A stretch of DNA of 64,000 nucleotides from NCBI GenBank assembly GCA_013339765.2, contig CM023457.1, positions 72,838,717 through 72,902,716 on the forward strand. Direction: 5' to 3'. Positions 1 through 9,656 of this stretch are shown here, in pieces; the first letter of the stretch is position 1, and every line of letters starts with the position of its first letter. A program made the translations under genes and the position numbers. Source of the DNA: Haemaphysalis longicornis. Taxonomy: Eukaryota; Arthropoda; Arachnida; Ixodida; Ixodidae. Under the pieces are notes generated by a model, which had not been told where the DNA came from, did no database searches, and was given only the letters and a program-made list of their open reading frames with translations.

Positions 1-1499
1 GTCTTCTGTTCCGTAGAAGTGCACGGTTTGTAATTGAAAGCTACATAAATGAATTGGCCACAACGTCAACTAGAGCCCGCTTCCACTCGTCTGAAATCCA
101 CCTCCTTGCGATGGCTGCTTAGAAAACGGGATGCTTAGATTCGCATGAAACTTTTTTTCTAGATTTTTCCCCGAAAGTAGGGGAGGGTCCTTAGAAGTGG
201 TGGTACTTAGCATCGAGTCAATACGGTATATTCCTTTCTATCAACACGTGGAAGGCAGCTTGTACTATCTCGTTACCTCAAGGTCCCCGCGAGCTTACTG
301 AGAGGACACAAAAAGTAGCTTCGCATATTGTACCCTAGACTTAAGGTTACACCTTTGAGCTTTCTACCATCTGTCTACCCCATTTTCCTAGACTCTAACA
401 ACTCCTTCCACAACCAACATCTTCACTCTCTTCCTACACAAAACTGCACCGTTCAGTCCAGCCTACACAATATAGCACAACACTTTAAAACACTGACAAT
501 ATCGCTTTCTCGCTAAACTGACCGTTGCCCTGCTTTTTTTATCTATATTGACCACCACCCGCAGCTACAATCTTTCAGGATTCCACCTTAATCCCCAGAA
601 CCACAGAGGCCTCTATCTCTCCTCGGAAGCGGTGATTAAAAATCGCTGGCCATCTCCACTAACGTAAAACCTGGTGAAGGGCGACGCCTGTAGTGTATAA
701 GAGTATTCTTGGCGCCTTGGCGTTTTTGCCAGCGGAGATGAAACCGTTGGGGAGGGGGGGGGGAGGAGAGGTATACGGCTTTGCAGTAAAGGTCTCTTGT
801 CTTCGAAGCACGAAGCTTTCTCGCGCGAGGCGTAAACGAGTGTCCCGCTCTTTTTTTAGTACGCGTTATGTTCTAACGCGAGGCGTAAACGAGTTTCGCT
901 GTGTTTTAGCACCGTGACTATATGAGACGACGATTTTATAAAACGACGCCAGGAGACGCCAACAGGCCATGCCACTAAGAGGCTTCGCCCCTAAAATACT
1001 TGCTGCTAGTCTTTCTCTGATGACTCATTGCTCGTGAAGCGCAAGTCTTAAATGCAGTAATAACTCCGTTCCAAAACGCTTCCTGGCGCCAATACAACGA
1101 TATCGCGTCATAGATCTCAAGAAGCGAAATCTCCTCTGCAACTCTTCCTTGATATCTTAGCACAGACGTGCCTCCGCAGCATTAGCGGCTTTAGTAAGGC
1201 TTGATTATCGCGTGAGCGGTGCACATTCATTCAATAATACGGTCACAGGCCGGCAAGACGACAGAATTACGTTACAATACTCGTCAAAGGTTCCTCATAA
1301 ACTTTGGCCTGTTTCACCACAGCTAGATTTGGGCATTTATCGTTAGGTGTACGAAGCAAGTATGCCGACTGCTTGCTACTACTTTCTAACAGCCGATCTG
1401 TACAAGCGTTCTTCTGTCCGTGCGGATGTGGCGAGGAGGCAAGGAGCCCATGAGCAGGTGTTGAGAGTGCGCGCTTCAAGAAAGAAGTGCGGGTGGGGT
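1..1499. other. no recognisable gene
   Basis: I see no gene, RNA or mobile-element signature here. Open frames are short and lack family motifs. An 18-bp phrase (CGCGAGGCGTAAACGAGT) occurs twice near 822-895, a minor direct duplication. Old unrecognised repeats are possible. Confidence 0.5.
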
Positions 1500-1566
1500 G
1501 GATCTGGGGAATCGAACCCCGGACTTCCACGCCCTCAAAATGGTATCCTACCACTTGGCCATCCCA
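1500..1566 (-). tRNA. tRNA-like repeat sequence
   Basis: Read on the minus strand this has a box-A-like TGGCCAAGTGGTAGG and a near-perfect box B/T-arm (CGGGG-TTCGATT-CCCCA). The anticodon arm does not give a clean 7-nt loop and acceptor pairing is partial. It resembles the tRNA-derived heads found elsewhere in the window more than a working tRNA gene. Confidence 0.45.
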
Positions 1567-1636
1567 AAGACGCGAGGGTGACGGGGTTACTAGCGGCAGG
1601 GAATAGGAAAATGTGCAGCCAATCTGAAAGAAAAAA

Positions 1637-2349
1637 TTACACCGTCTTCCCACGTGGGAACCCTGAGGGGATGCAAAGCCGTGGAGTAGTAGCGTGTGAA
1701 TTGGTTGTTAGAGTAAAGACACGTGTAGTAGCGTATTAAATGTCTTCTTTATTTATCGAGTAGTGGGAACCGTTTTGCGGCTTCTCGTTCTCGAAGCGAC
1801 GAATCCGCTGTTCGACGCCGGCGTTTCGAAGCGTTGTCACGTTGCCGAACGCCATCTGGATCAGCTACTCGCCGCTGGCGTTTCAAAGCGGCTTCTCGTT
1901 CTCGAAGCGGGGAATCCGCTGCTCGACGCTGCCGTTTACGTTCGGCGTCGCGAGCTCTCCTCTCTGCAGCCTTGTCTTCGGAGGCGCTCGCTGTTCTGAC
2001 AGTCTGCTGGCTGGCGCTAGTTGAAGGTGTGCCAGCCAGTTCGCTGACGGAATTGTTGGCGTCCATTTCCAGGCGTCGGACGGCGCAGTACCGAAGAAGC
2101 AACTGAGCGGAGCGCGGACCGGGCTTATTTGCAGACCAGAGGGAGTGGAGAGGAGGAGCAGCGCACATGCGCATGATTGGACAGCTAGTGTGGAGAAAGG
2201 AGAGGAGGAGCAGCGCGCGCTAGCGCACAGGTGGTGTGGAGGGGAGGAGGGGAGACTGGTGTTATCACAGGTAGTGTGGAGAGGAGGAGAGGTGCGGACG
2301 CCGGACGCCTACGGACGACGGAGGGTCGACTAAGAGATGCTTTGCATCT
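1637..2349 (+). mobile_element. SubTIR element, copy B
   Basis: Non-autonomous repeat of about 713 bp between two A-runs (1631-1636 and 2350-2357). The 5' end has a hairpin (TTCCC, loop ACGT, GGGAA; 1647-1660), then GATGCAAAGC at 1670-1679. The 3' end has the exact reverse complement GCTTTGCATC at 2339-2348. Order and spacing match copies A, C and D, although the inverted-repeat letters differ. The interior is GC-rich with purine-rich minisatellite and a basic-repeat ORF on the minus strand. Placement with Helentron/HINE rolling-circle elements is inferred from subterminal inverted repeats and insertion in homopolymer A/T, not from a transposase. Confidence 0.7.
1749..2174 (-). CDS. Arg-rich tandem-repeat ORF inside SubTIR copy B
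   Basis: A 141-residue frame. The first ~60 residues are Ser/Ala/Thr-rich. Residues ~70-135 are tandem 18-19-residue basic repeats of the pattern A-D-x(3)-L/V-R-x-R-E/D-x-A-x-K-R-x-R-R. DNA repeats of about 56 bp underlie them; the phrase near 1778 recurs near 1890. It loosely recalls arthropod STPR-type basic repeats, but I cannot assign it. Regularity could come from minisatellite expansion alone, since the opposite strand is also open. No transposase or helicase motif is visible. Confidence 0.3.
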   Translation of the reverse strand: MRMCAAPPLHSLWSANKPGPRSAQLLLRYCAVRRLEMDANNSVSELAGTPSTSASQQTVRTASASEDKAAERRARDAERKRQRRAADSPLREREAALKRQRRVADPDGVRQRDNASKRRRRTADSSLREREAAKRFPLLDK

Positions 2350-2365
2350 AAAAAAAACAGGCCGC

Positions 2366-2442
2366 CCCTAGTCGGAATGGAAACAGGGTCTCTCGTATTA
2401 TAAAAGCGGCATCTATCCGATTGCGCTACCATCGCACTCGGC
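2366..2442 (-). tRNA. degenerate tRNA-like sequence
   Basis: The minus strand shows a box-A-like TGGTAGCGCAATCGG and a mutated box B (CCTGTTTCCATTCC). It lies just beyond the 3' A-run of SubTIR copy B. Probably a fragment of a tRNA-derived SINE. Folding is imperfect and no function is implied. Confidence 0.3.
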
Positions 2443-2732
2443 TGGCAAAGGATTCAAATTGCCGTCTTAGAGCATGCACTGGCTCTGGACTTAGGCGTAG
2501 TAGAAGGGGAGTTTGGCTTCTTACTTTTACTGTTTGTATTTTGGAATTTTGGATGGTATATTGTGGATTGTGAAAGCGCGACCTGCATTTGTTTGAAGCG
2601 CTGATAATACAGGGGCTTTGAGGTTGGGTACCTAGCTGGTTTCTGGTTATAGCTGTGCTTGTGGAAAACGTGGAGAGGTCTCTGTGAGCAAGCGATGGCG
2701 CGACCTGCACAAGTGTTTGAACCCTTTAAACG

Positions 2733-3055
2733 TTGCTGAATCAGCGTATCATTGATTGTTGGTCTGACTCATTGCACATTATTGGGTTGCTGTTGCAAAT
2801 TAGTGGTGACACCGAGGAAACCCCTGGTCCTACACTTAGCTGTAAGAGATACTCTGATTTGTCACCGATGAAATCTTCACAACAAACTCTGCAGACTGGT
2901 CTACAGAGTACTGAGACCAGAGCTGCGTCCATGTGGCCGCTCTTGCCAAACCTAAACAGTACCACGTGAAGGTTGTTGATGACTGTGACGAAGCAGTAAC
3001 TGCCGTTCATTGGGAGGTCAAGGAGATGAATTTAAGATATCGGTGATTTAGACAA
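2733..3055 (+). pseudogene. CR1/L2-type LINE, N-terminal fragment with 2A-like motif
   Basis: The open frame at 2733-2969 contains LLLQIS-GDTEETPGP, a leucine-rich stretch followed by a variant of the 2A consensus D-x-E-x-N-P-G-P with Thr for the key Asn. 2A-like sequences are known near the start of ORFs in several non-LTR retrotransposons. LINE endonuclease and RT remnants follow downstream in the same orientation, so I read this as the N-terminus of one decayed LINE. The frame is lost soon after, and a SINE interrupts it from about 3085. Confidence 0.5.
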
Positions 3056-3084
3056 TCGTACGCGTGGGAACAATATAGTTGTGA

Positions 3085-3302
3085 ATTTATGCTGCGTAGC
3101 TAGCACCAAGAGGCGGGTTCGATTCCTCAGAGCGGCGTCCGCTTTTTTGATGTAGGCGATAAGCAAAAACAGCCGTGAGCTGGAGATTTCAGTGCAGGTT
3201 AAAGATTCCGTGGTGGTAGAAATTAATCCCGAGCCCTCCACTACGGCCCGTCTCATCGCCTGTGTAGCGTAGGCGCGTTAAACTATACAATCAATCAATC
3301 AG
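3085..3302 (+). mobile_element. tRNA-derived SINE with CAAT tail, copy 1
   Basis: A box-B sequence (GGTTCGATTCC near 3116) is followed by a non-tRNA body including a CCCTCCACTACGGC block, and the element ends in repeated CAAT (3286-3302). The same body occurs in reverse orientation at 6664-6875, which defines a family. The box-A half is weak, so the 5' limit is approximate. It interrupts the LINE remnant. Confidence 0.6.
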
Positions 3303-5720
3303 CCTAGTTGTGTATGGCGTAAACGAAAAGGAGAGTCACGCTCATGGAGCTCTGTTAACTACTGTCGCAACCAACATCTTTGCGGGCGGGATGAGGGTAA
3401 AAGGGACGTCGGTCGAGCGTAAATACTGCGTTGGCAAGAAAAAATCCACGCGAGAGCGACCTGTTGTGATTCGATTTTATGACTCCACAGAAATAAATGG
3501 CAGTGGTACGGAACTGTTTCAAGCTGAAGTGTTCAACTATATCTGTTTCGCATGATTTTTCACTGACTCTCCGTGACACGCGTCGGAACCTGTGGCAATT
3601 GACAAAAGTTAACCCTGACAACAGCAACAAAGGCATTCTGGTGTATGAAAACCTAAAATAAAAAAGCTCGTTCGTTTGGGACCACGCACAGAATAAGCGA
3701 GTGGTAATAATCCGATCCTATGACGATTTACCTGCTGATGCCAGGAATTCCAACGCTGGACGCACCAGGAATACTACACCGCTTGCATTACTATGTTTCG
3801 ATGCGAGAACTATTTTGAACAGATAAATTAGAAGATTGTTGTTACTCTATCCCCCTGATATAGTAGTTAAAACAGAAACGTGGCTAAATACTGGCATACA
3901 TAATTCCAAACTAATTCCTTTGCCATATACCCTGCTACGTACGGATAGTGACGTCCGAATAGTGCTACGTACGGATAGGGGTCGTACCTATTGCCATAAA
4001 AATAGTCTTTCATTTTTCGCCCATAAAGGCATCCCTTTCCACAAAAGTACCTGGTGCACTATTAAGGTTAATAATACTGCAATTCTTATAGACGGAATCT
4101 ATAGAAAACCAAACGACGATTAAAGATTACCTCATTTAAATGCACGATTTCCTTTTCCAGAATGTAATTGAGCGCACTCAACTTTTGATAACAGTGATTT
4201 TAATCTCAGTGACATTGACTGGGATCAGCTTATAACTGGTAGTCACGACGTAAAAGGCTGTGAGCGGCTTTTACATATAATGTATAGATACTTTGTTATA
4301 TCGGTTTGTAAAAGCACCCACGTGCATAAAAGCGCTCATTCAGTATTTGATCTGGCCTTTGTATCCCGTCCCGACAATTAACCCCTGAAGTAAGTATAGA
4401 AAAAAAGCTATTCAGATCACCATAGGCTTTTACTTACATTTGGTAAATAAAATCAGAATTCCAGCCGCAACAATATTCTCTTAAGGGTTCCAATCAAGCA
4501 GTATAACAGGGCAAACGACGAAAGCCTTATCGATCATCGAGAAATAGTGTCTGAGGAATTGTCATGTTATTCTGATACAAGCATTAATTACTTATTGGGT
4601 AAAATTTAAACAAGCAGTAGAGTTTTGCGATGACAACTCCATTCCTACTAAATAGAATCCTACATAGCGGAAACACCTAGGATTACATGTGCTATCATTG
4701 ATATCAAAAAAGAAAGAGAGAATACGAAAAAAGGGAAATGATTCAACAGGCAAAAGTAATCTCGCATGAACATTAAAGATCAGAATAAAAAAGCCACAGA
4801 TAATTTCTTTTCAACAACACTGAAAAGCCTTATGATAAATCAGCCAGAGTAGTTTTGGCGATATTTGTCAAAGCCAGTTGCCCCCATCACCACGTTGGAA
4901 GTAGCAGGTGCTGTTGTAAGCGGCGCAAAATCAATTTCAAACTTCTGCAATAAGTATTTTCAAATGCTTTTACACGAGTTACTGTTGTCGTAGTAGCACC
5001 GTTGACAACGTCTCCATCTGCAATGCCGGGGATAGAAATAACAGAGTCCGGCATTTAAAACTTGCTTTTGCAGATTGACGTCAAAAAAGTGCCCGTCCTG
5101 ATAATTTATCAAATGTTTTCTTTATACAATACTCTGAACATCTAGTTTCATTCTTGTATGCCATCTTTCCAACGTCCCTCAGGACGACCACTTTGCCCGA
5201 AGATTGACTTTGTGCAAACATCACTCCCATCCATAAAGGCGGCAACAAACTGCAGGCAGGCCAATCTCACTAGCAAGTTCCTGCTGCAAATTGTTGGAAC
5301 ACATTCTGAACAAAGCAATAATAAATTACTTAAAAGAAAACAATCTGCTTTACTCAAAGCAACATGGCTTTCGCAAGGGTTTGTCGACGGGGACTCAGAC
5401 TCTTGAAATAACTCAATTGCATCACCAATCGATTCAAATCTCCAAGTTAATAGAATATTTTTGACTTTACTAAACCCTTCGACCATGTCCGGCATAGACA
5501 GTTTTGGGAAACTGAAGTAAATTAGCAAAAAAGTTCAAATAATATTGTGGGAAAGAGCTTATTTATCAAACCACAGTCAGTACATAGCCATCAACAAATC
5601 GGGACCTGAATGTCTGGAAGGTTTTTCAGGGGCCCTTTACTTTTTCTTGTATGTTTATTGACGTTGCTTACTGCGTTGGAGATGGAGTTACCTAGTGCCG
5701 TTAGATAAAATACAGAGTAC
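3303..5720 (+). pseudogene. CR1/L2-type LINE: endonuclease and RT remnants
   Basis: Conceptual translation in shifting frames recovers a LINE ORF2. Endonuclease-type segments come first: a D-I-V-V-K-T-E-T-W-L motif near 3845, YRKPND near 4105 and GDIDWDQ near 4210. Then come the linker (near 4855-5000) and RT segments including T-P-I-H-K-G-G-N-K near 5225, H-G-F-x-K-G near 5365, and a G-P-x-x-F-x-x-x-F-I-D-V stretch near 5630-5680. Many stops and frameshifts make it inactive. It continues beyond later insertions at 6231-6660 and 6876-7190. The clade is judged from motif style only. Confidence 0.6.
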
Positions 5721-5727
5721 TGTTGTT

Positions 5728-5761
5728 GAGGCACGCAACCATTTCGGTGGTTGCGTGCCTC
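5728..5761. other. perfect 14-bp hairpin
   Basis: GAGGCACGCAACCA (5728-5741) is exactly complementary to 5748-5761, with a 6-nt loop. It lies at the border between LINE sequence and a block shared with SubTIR copy A, so it may mark a transposon end or a rearrangement junction. Confidence 0.6.
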
Positions 5762-5764
5762 CCC

Positions 5765-5970
5765 CTGGATCATCTCCTATCAAAAGCGGGAAAATATAAG
5801 TGGGGGAGCACACGGTGCCGGATCAGTCAATCGCTCGCTCTCGCCCTTGACTTCACTTTGCTTGACGATACCTCCGTGCTTGACTTGAAGAAGAAAATCT
5901 TCCGATGAAGACGTGATGGAAGCGACAGTCCCTTCAGCGAGTGGACTGACGCAATCCAATACCAGCGATG
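5765..5970 (-). repeat. SubTIR internal block, inverted relative to copy A
   Basis: The reverse complement matches the interior of SubTIR copy A (about 7425-7625) over roughly 200 bp, including the shared phrase CTGGTATTGGATTGCGTCAG. It belongs to a minus-strand, rearranged copy (E) whose 5' end is near 6223. The 3' subterminal repeat is not found, so the copy is incomplete. Confidence 0.6.
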
Positions 5971-6033
5971 GGTGGCCAGGGCCGCTAAAACACGTGTACT
6001 CTCTCATGTCGCGTATGCACGTAAAATTACTAA

Positions 6034-6223
6034 AGTAAAATTACGCCCATCTTCCCGCGTATGAGAACACCTGCATGTGGTGGAAATGCATCATACGCGT
6101 TCACAACACGTTTCACGCGATTTAGAGAATCAACCCAATGGAAACGCCAATTGAACTCCCCCCCCCCTTCACCCCCGATCCGTCGCATCACATCAGGGTT
6201 CCCTCGCGGGAAGATGGGCGTAA
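6034..6223. mobile_element. two inverted SubTIR 5' ends, head to head
   Basis: TTACGCCCATCTTCCCGCG lies on the plus strand at 6038 and its reverse complement ends at 6223, giving about 190 bp with inverted termini. The right-hand terminus (minus strand) keeps the 5' hairpin TTCCC-GCGA-GGGAA and a near copy of the 13-nt subterminal repeat (6177-6189). The left-hand terminus diverges within the hairpin. It could be a short foldback derivative or two truncated copies meeting. Confidence 0.55.
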
Positions 6224-6230
6224 TTTTTCA

Positions 6231-6660
6231 ATCCTGCGTAATACCTGGGAATAAAAAACACTAAATTCTTTCTCTATAGCACATCTCGTTCGTGTTACCT
6301 GGAACTGAAAATTTAACACTAGTAAAACAAACTCTGTGAGCATAACTCAGAAAAGGTCACCGCCAGAATTCACCTACGCAATCAATGTCTCCGAAGTGTC
6401 GCGAACAAATTCTATGAAATATTAGGCTTAATTTTCACGCATATGTTGAAATGTGATGCCCATATTGAAAACACATGCACCAAAGTATTCGCACAATTGT
6501 GCTTCCTCCGAAGAGAATTGTCAGCACCACAGCCTCACGTCAAGTTAGCAGTATATAAAACGCTTCTAAAACCCATCCTCGAGTATGGCGGTATAGTTTG
6601 AAACCCACATCAGCAATACCTAGTCCACAAATTAGATAAAAATTCAGAATAAGACACTCT
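6231..6660 (+). pseudogene. CR1/L2-type LINE, RT C-terminal region
   Basis: Translation gives the segment after the RT palm: a C-F-L-R-R-E-L stretch near 6502, then V-K-L-A-V-Y-K-T-L-L-K-P-x-L-E-Y-G near 6540-6590, as in CR1/L2/Jockey-like ORF2 C-termini. A stop follows in the expected V-W-x-P motif. It continues the LINE from 3303-5720 across the SubTIR-related block and is broken again by the SINE at 6664. Confidence 0.55.
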
Positions 6661-6663
6661 GTT

Positions 6664-6875
6664 TTATTTACTCTGATAATTGATTGATTGTAGGGTTTAA
6701 CGCGCCGATGCAACGGAGGCGATGACGCGTGCCGTAGTGGAGGGCTCCGGATTAATTCTGACCACATGCGCCGAAATACCGTGCACACGGGCGTTTTTGC
6801 TTTTCGCCTACGTCAGAAAAGCGGCCGCCACGGCCGGAAATCGAACCCGTGTTTTCGCGCTCAGCAGCATTTTTA
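6664..6875 (-). mobile_element. tRNA-derived SINE with CAAT tail, copy 2
   Basis: On the minus strand this reads box B (near 6846), a body shared with copy 1 including the CCCTCCACTACGGC block, and an ATTGATTGATTG tail (reverse complement of repeated CAAT) at the low-coordinate end. It sits inside the LINE remnant. Box A is not convincing. Confidence 0.6.
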
Positions 6876-7190
6876 TTTTAAATATTCTGGACACGATAGT
6901 GTAACTTCACTACGCATTCGAGCATGAATTCTAAACATTGTCGTCACGTCGTTGTGTTTCTGCTATGAAATTCATGTACGGTTTGTATCAGGGAGCTATA
7001 AACATATAGAAAGGTGGTTACATCCAACCTCCAAATCGGCCTTGGACAAGGACCAATCATGAAAAACATATAAGGTCATTTAACACACGTAAAAATACAT
7101 TCAAGTATTTTTCACCTGATGCATTGAAACGCGGAACGTATTAGTACCACCCGATATTACCAACGCGGATCGTTTGACCATTTTGTTAAG
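6876..7190 (+). pseudogene. LINE 3' end fragment
   Basis: A frame around 7035-7140 reads R-P-W-T-R-T-N followed by N-T-F-K-Y-F-S-P-D-A-L-K-R-G, like the last residues of CR1/L2 ORF2 proteins. It has no long open frame. It is probably the 3' end of the same LINE. Confidence 0.45.
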
Positions 7191-7364
7191 AAGGCGGAAT
7201 TGTGGTTCACTTTATCCCTGGAAGAGTAAAGGCGTTTGGAAAATGTTTACAGGCGCCGTGAAATGCAATTGCAACATGGTCCCGTGAATTTAAAAACATT
7301 TCTTTTTCCTGAAACTGCCTAGCTGCATTGGTGTGCGCTTACATAAGTCCTCGCAATGAAAAAA

Positions 7365-7914
7365 TTACGCCCATCTTCCCGCGAGGGAACCCTGGTGTGA
7401 TGCGACGCATCAGTGGGGAGCGTTTGGACTGACGCTGGTATTGGATTGCGTCAGTCCACTCGCTGAAGGGACTGTGGCTTCCATCACGCCTTCATCGGAA
7501 GATCTTGCACGGAGGTATCGCCAAGCAAAGTCAAGTCAAGTGCGAGAGTGAACGTTGGACTGACCCGGCACCGTGCGCTCCACCGCTTATATTCCCGCTT
7601 TTGAATGGAGAGGATCCGTGGGGGGGAGTCGCGCGCATGCGCACACATGCGCGCACCCAGAGCAGGGAAGCGCACACGCGCAGCTGTTGTTAAGGTAAAT
7701 GAGCCGGATTGAGAGTGCGCACACATGCGCGCACCCAGAGCAGCGAAGCGCGCACGCGCCACTGTTGTTATGATAATGAGACGGAGTGCGAGTGTTGCGC
7801 ACTGCTGTCGGAGAGAAGAACGAGGAGAGTTGCGCATTTGCAGTGAGCATGCGGACAACGCCGCGACAACGACGCTGCAGGGACATACCCGCGAGCAAGA
7901 GATGCGTCGCATCT
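7365..7914 (+). mobile_element. SubTIR element, copy A
   Basis: A 550-bp repeat between A-runs at 7359-7364 and 7915-7918. The 5' hairpin is TTCCC-GCGA-GGGAA (7376-7389). The 5' subterminal repeat GATGCGACGCATC (7399-7411) pairs perfectly with GATGCGTCGCATC (7901-7913). The interior carries two tandem copies of a ~100-bp block rich in alternating CGCATG (near 7627-7775). No long coding frame is credible. The insertion site is an A-run; a target duplication cannot be separated from the run itself. Confidence 0.75.
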
Positions 7915-8259
7915 AAAAGCTTCCTATTAACCAGTAATGGCTGTCATAAAGCCAATAGGACACGGTGGTTTGTGATATCCACAAATCCATGTTCCAGTTA
8001 CTTACGATGGCTCCTCTACATTCTTTAATCCTGTTCTTGTGCCTAATACAGCCGAGATTACAAGGCAAGCAGGTTGTCACCTGTTCGTGCGTGCATGCTT
8101 TTGATATTACAATTTATCGCTTTGTTTTACCGATGATGTGTAGCGTTTAATAGTGTCTCACGGTGTTATTTGTGTTAGAAACGTCTGTACAACGTTATTA
8201 TAGCTTGTATTTACCACAGCTGTTTGGTAACTGAACCGTACAGCTGAGAAAGCGCATAT
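7915..8259. other. no recognisable feature
   Basis: AT-rich sequence between SubTIR copy A and the left LTR of Ty3 element A. I see no gene or repeat signature. It ends in GCGCATAT, whose last four bases match the flank beyond the other LTR. Confidence 0.5.
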
Positions 8260-8471
8260 TGTCACCGATAGGACGATGGGCCTTGGTGGTTTAGGGTTGA
8301 AGGAATTGGCTTTATTGCCACGAACTCGTTGGTTCCTAAGAACAGCGACAGCGCGCTTGCCGAGCGCCAACAACGTCGTCTTCTTCACGTCGTCTTCTTC
8401 TGGCCGTCCGTCGATGATGATAGTGGGGGATTGACCATCCGCCGTGTCAATGAATACTAATGATTGCGGCA
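8260..8471 (-). repeat. element A 3' LTR
   Basis: 212 bp, TG...CA, identical by eye to 13389-13600. For the minus-strand element this is the 3' LTR. The purine-rich priming site lies just inside it. Confidence 0.93.
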
Positions 8472-8474
8472 TTA

Positions 8475-8485
8475 CCCCCCTCTTC
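8475..8485 (-). other. element A polypurine tract
   Basis: The minus strand reads GAAGAGGGGGG then TAA immediately before the 3' LTR. This is the expected position and composition for the plus-strand primer of an LTR retrotransposon. Confidence 0.7.
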
Positions 8486-8557
8486 AAGAACGCATCGTCT
8501 CGATGCGAGTGGATACGTAAACTGCAATGCGCTACTCTGGAAGTGACGGCTGGAATG

Positions 8558-9656
8558 CTAGCGAACAAAGTAGGGTTTGAGGCGCACAACATGTACAACG
8601 TCCGGATGTAAAGGTCGTCGGGATGAAGAACGCACTGCGTCCGGTAGTACCTCGTAGTTAACGTCGCTGATACGGCGCAGTATTGTATACGGCCCGAAAT
8701 AACGCTTAAGGAGCTTTTCGCTAAGACCACGGCGTCGAACGGGTGTCCAAACCCACACCTTATCTCCAGGACTAAAGTGTACGTCACGTCTACGAAGATT
8801 GTAGCGAGCAGCGTCTACTGACTGTTGAGTGGAAATTCGGATTCTGGCTAATTGCCGGGCCTCCTCTGCGCGCTGAGAGACTAGTCGAGCGTCCTCGTGG
8901 GCATCATCATCGGGCAGGAGGGGCAACATAGCATCCAGCATTGTGGTTGCTTGCCGTCCGTGAACCAGGTGAAACGGAGAAAACCCTGTTGTCTCCTGGA
9001 CGGCAGTATTGTACGCGAAGGTAACAAAGGTAAAATCTCGTCCCATGTTCGATGCTCCACGTCGAGGTACATCGCCATCATGTCTGTAATAGTCTTGTTG
9101 AGGCGCTCTGTCAGTCCATTGGTTTGTGGGTGGTATGCAGTAGTTCTGCGATGACTGGTGTGACTTAGGCGCAGAATGTCTTGCGTTAGTTGAGCTGTAA
9201 ACGCGGAACCGCGGTCGGTGATGAGAACCTCTGGTGCACCATGTCGTAGAACAATGTGCTGGATAAAGAAAGCAGCTACTTCCGATGTGGTTGCGAATGG
9301 AAGGGCTTTGGTTTCGGCGTATCGGGTCAGATAATCCGTTGCCACAACTATCCAGCGGTTGCGTGCGATCGACAAAGAAAAGGACCTAGCAGATCCATTC
9401 CAACTTGCTGGAACGGGGTCGTCGGCGGATCAATCGGTTGAAGAAGTCCGGCAGGGCGTGTTGGGGGCCTCTTTCGCCGCTGGCATTCTCGGCATGTCCT
9501 GGTGTAATGACGCACAGCTTTGGGAAGATGAGGCCAATAATACTTTTCCCTTAGTCGCGCTAGCGTACGGGTGTAACCAAGGTGTCCCGAAGTCGGATCA
9601 TCTTGACAACTCTCAACAATCTCCTGCGTAGATTGTCCGGCACGACCAGGAGCCAC
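8558..9656 (-). pseudogene. element A integrase (frameshifted)
   Basis: Three overlapping frames make up the integrase. 9348-9656 carries the H2C2 zinc-binding region (G-H-L-G-Y then C-R-E-C). 8881-9375 carries the catalytic core with D-Y-L-T-R-Y-A-E, L-I-T-D-R-G and H-P-Q-T-N-G-L-T-E. 8558-9046 carries the C-terminal region, including the GPY/F-type F-G-P-Y-T-I-L. Single-base shifts near 9610, 9370 and 9035 break continuity. Integrase inserts reverse-transcribed DNA into the genome; this copy is non-functional as read. Confidence 0.85.

Noticed and set aside
1267..1739. 128- and 130-residue overlapping frames
   Set aside because: They cross the tRNA-like repeat and the SubTIR 5' end and have no motifs.
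8158..8787. 209-residue minus-strand frame across the element A LTR, considered as envelope
   Set aside because: It runs through LTR sequence, lacks signal or membrane segments, and the same LTR part recurs in the frame at 13095-13754.
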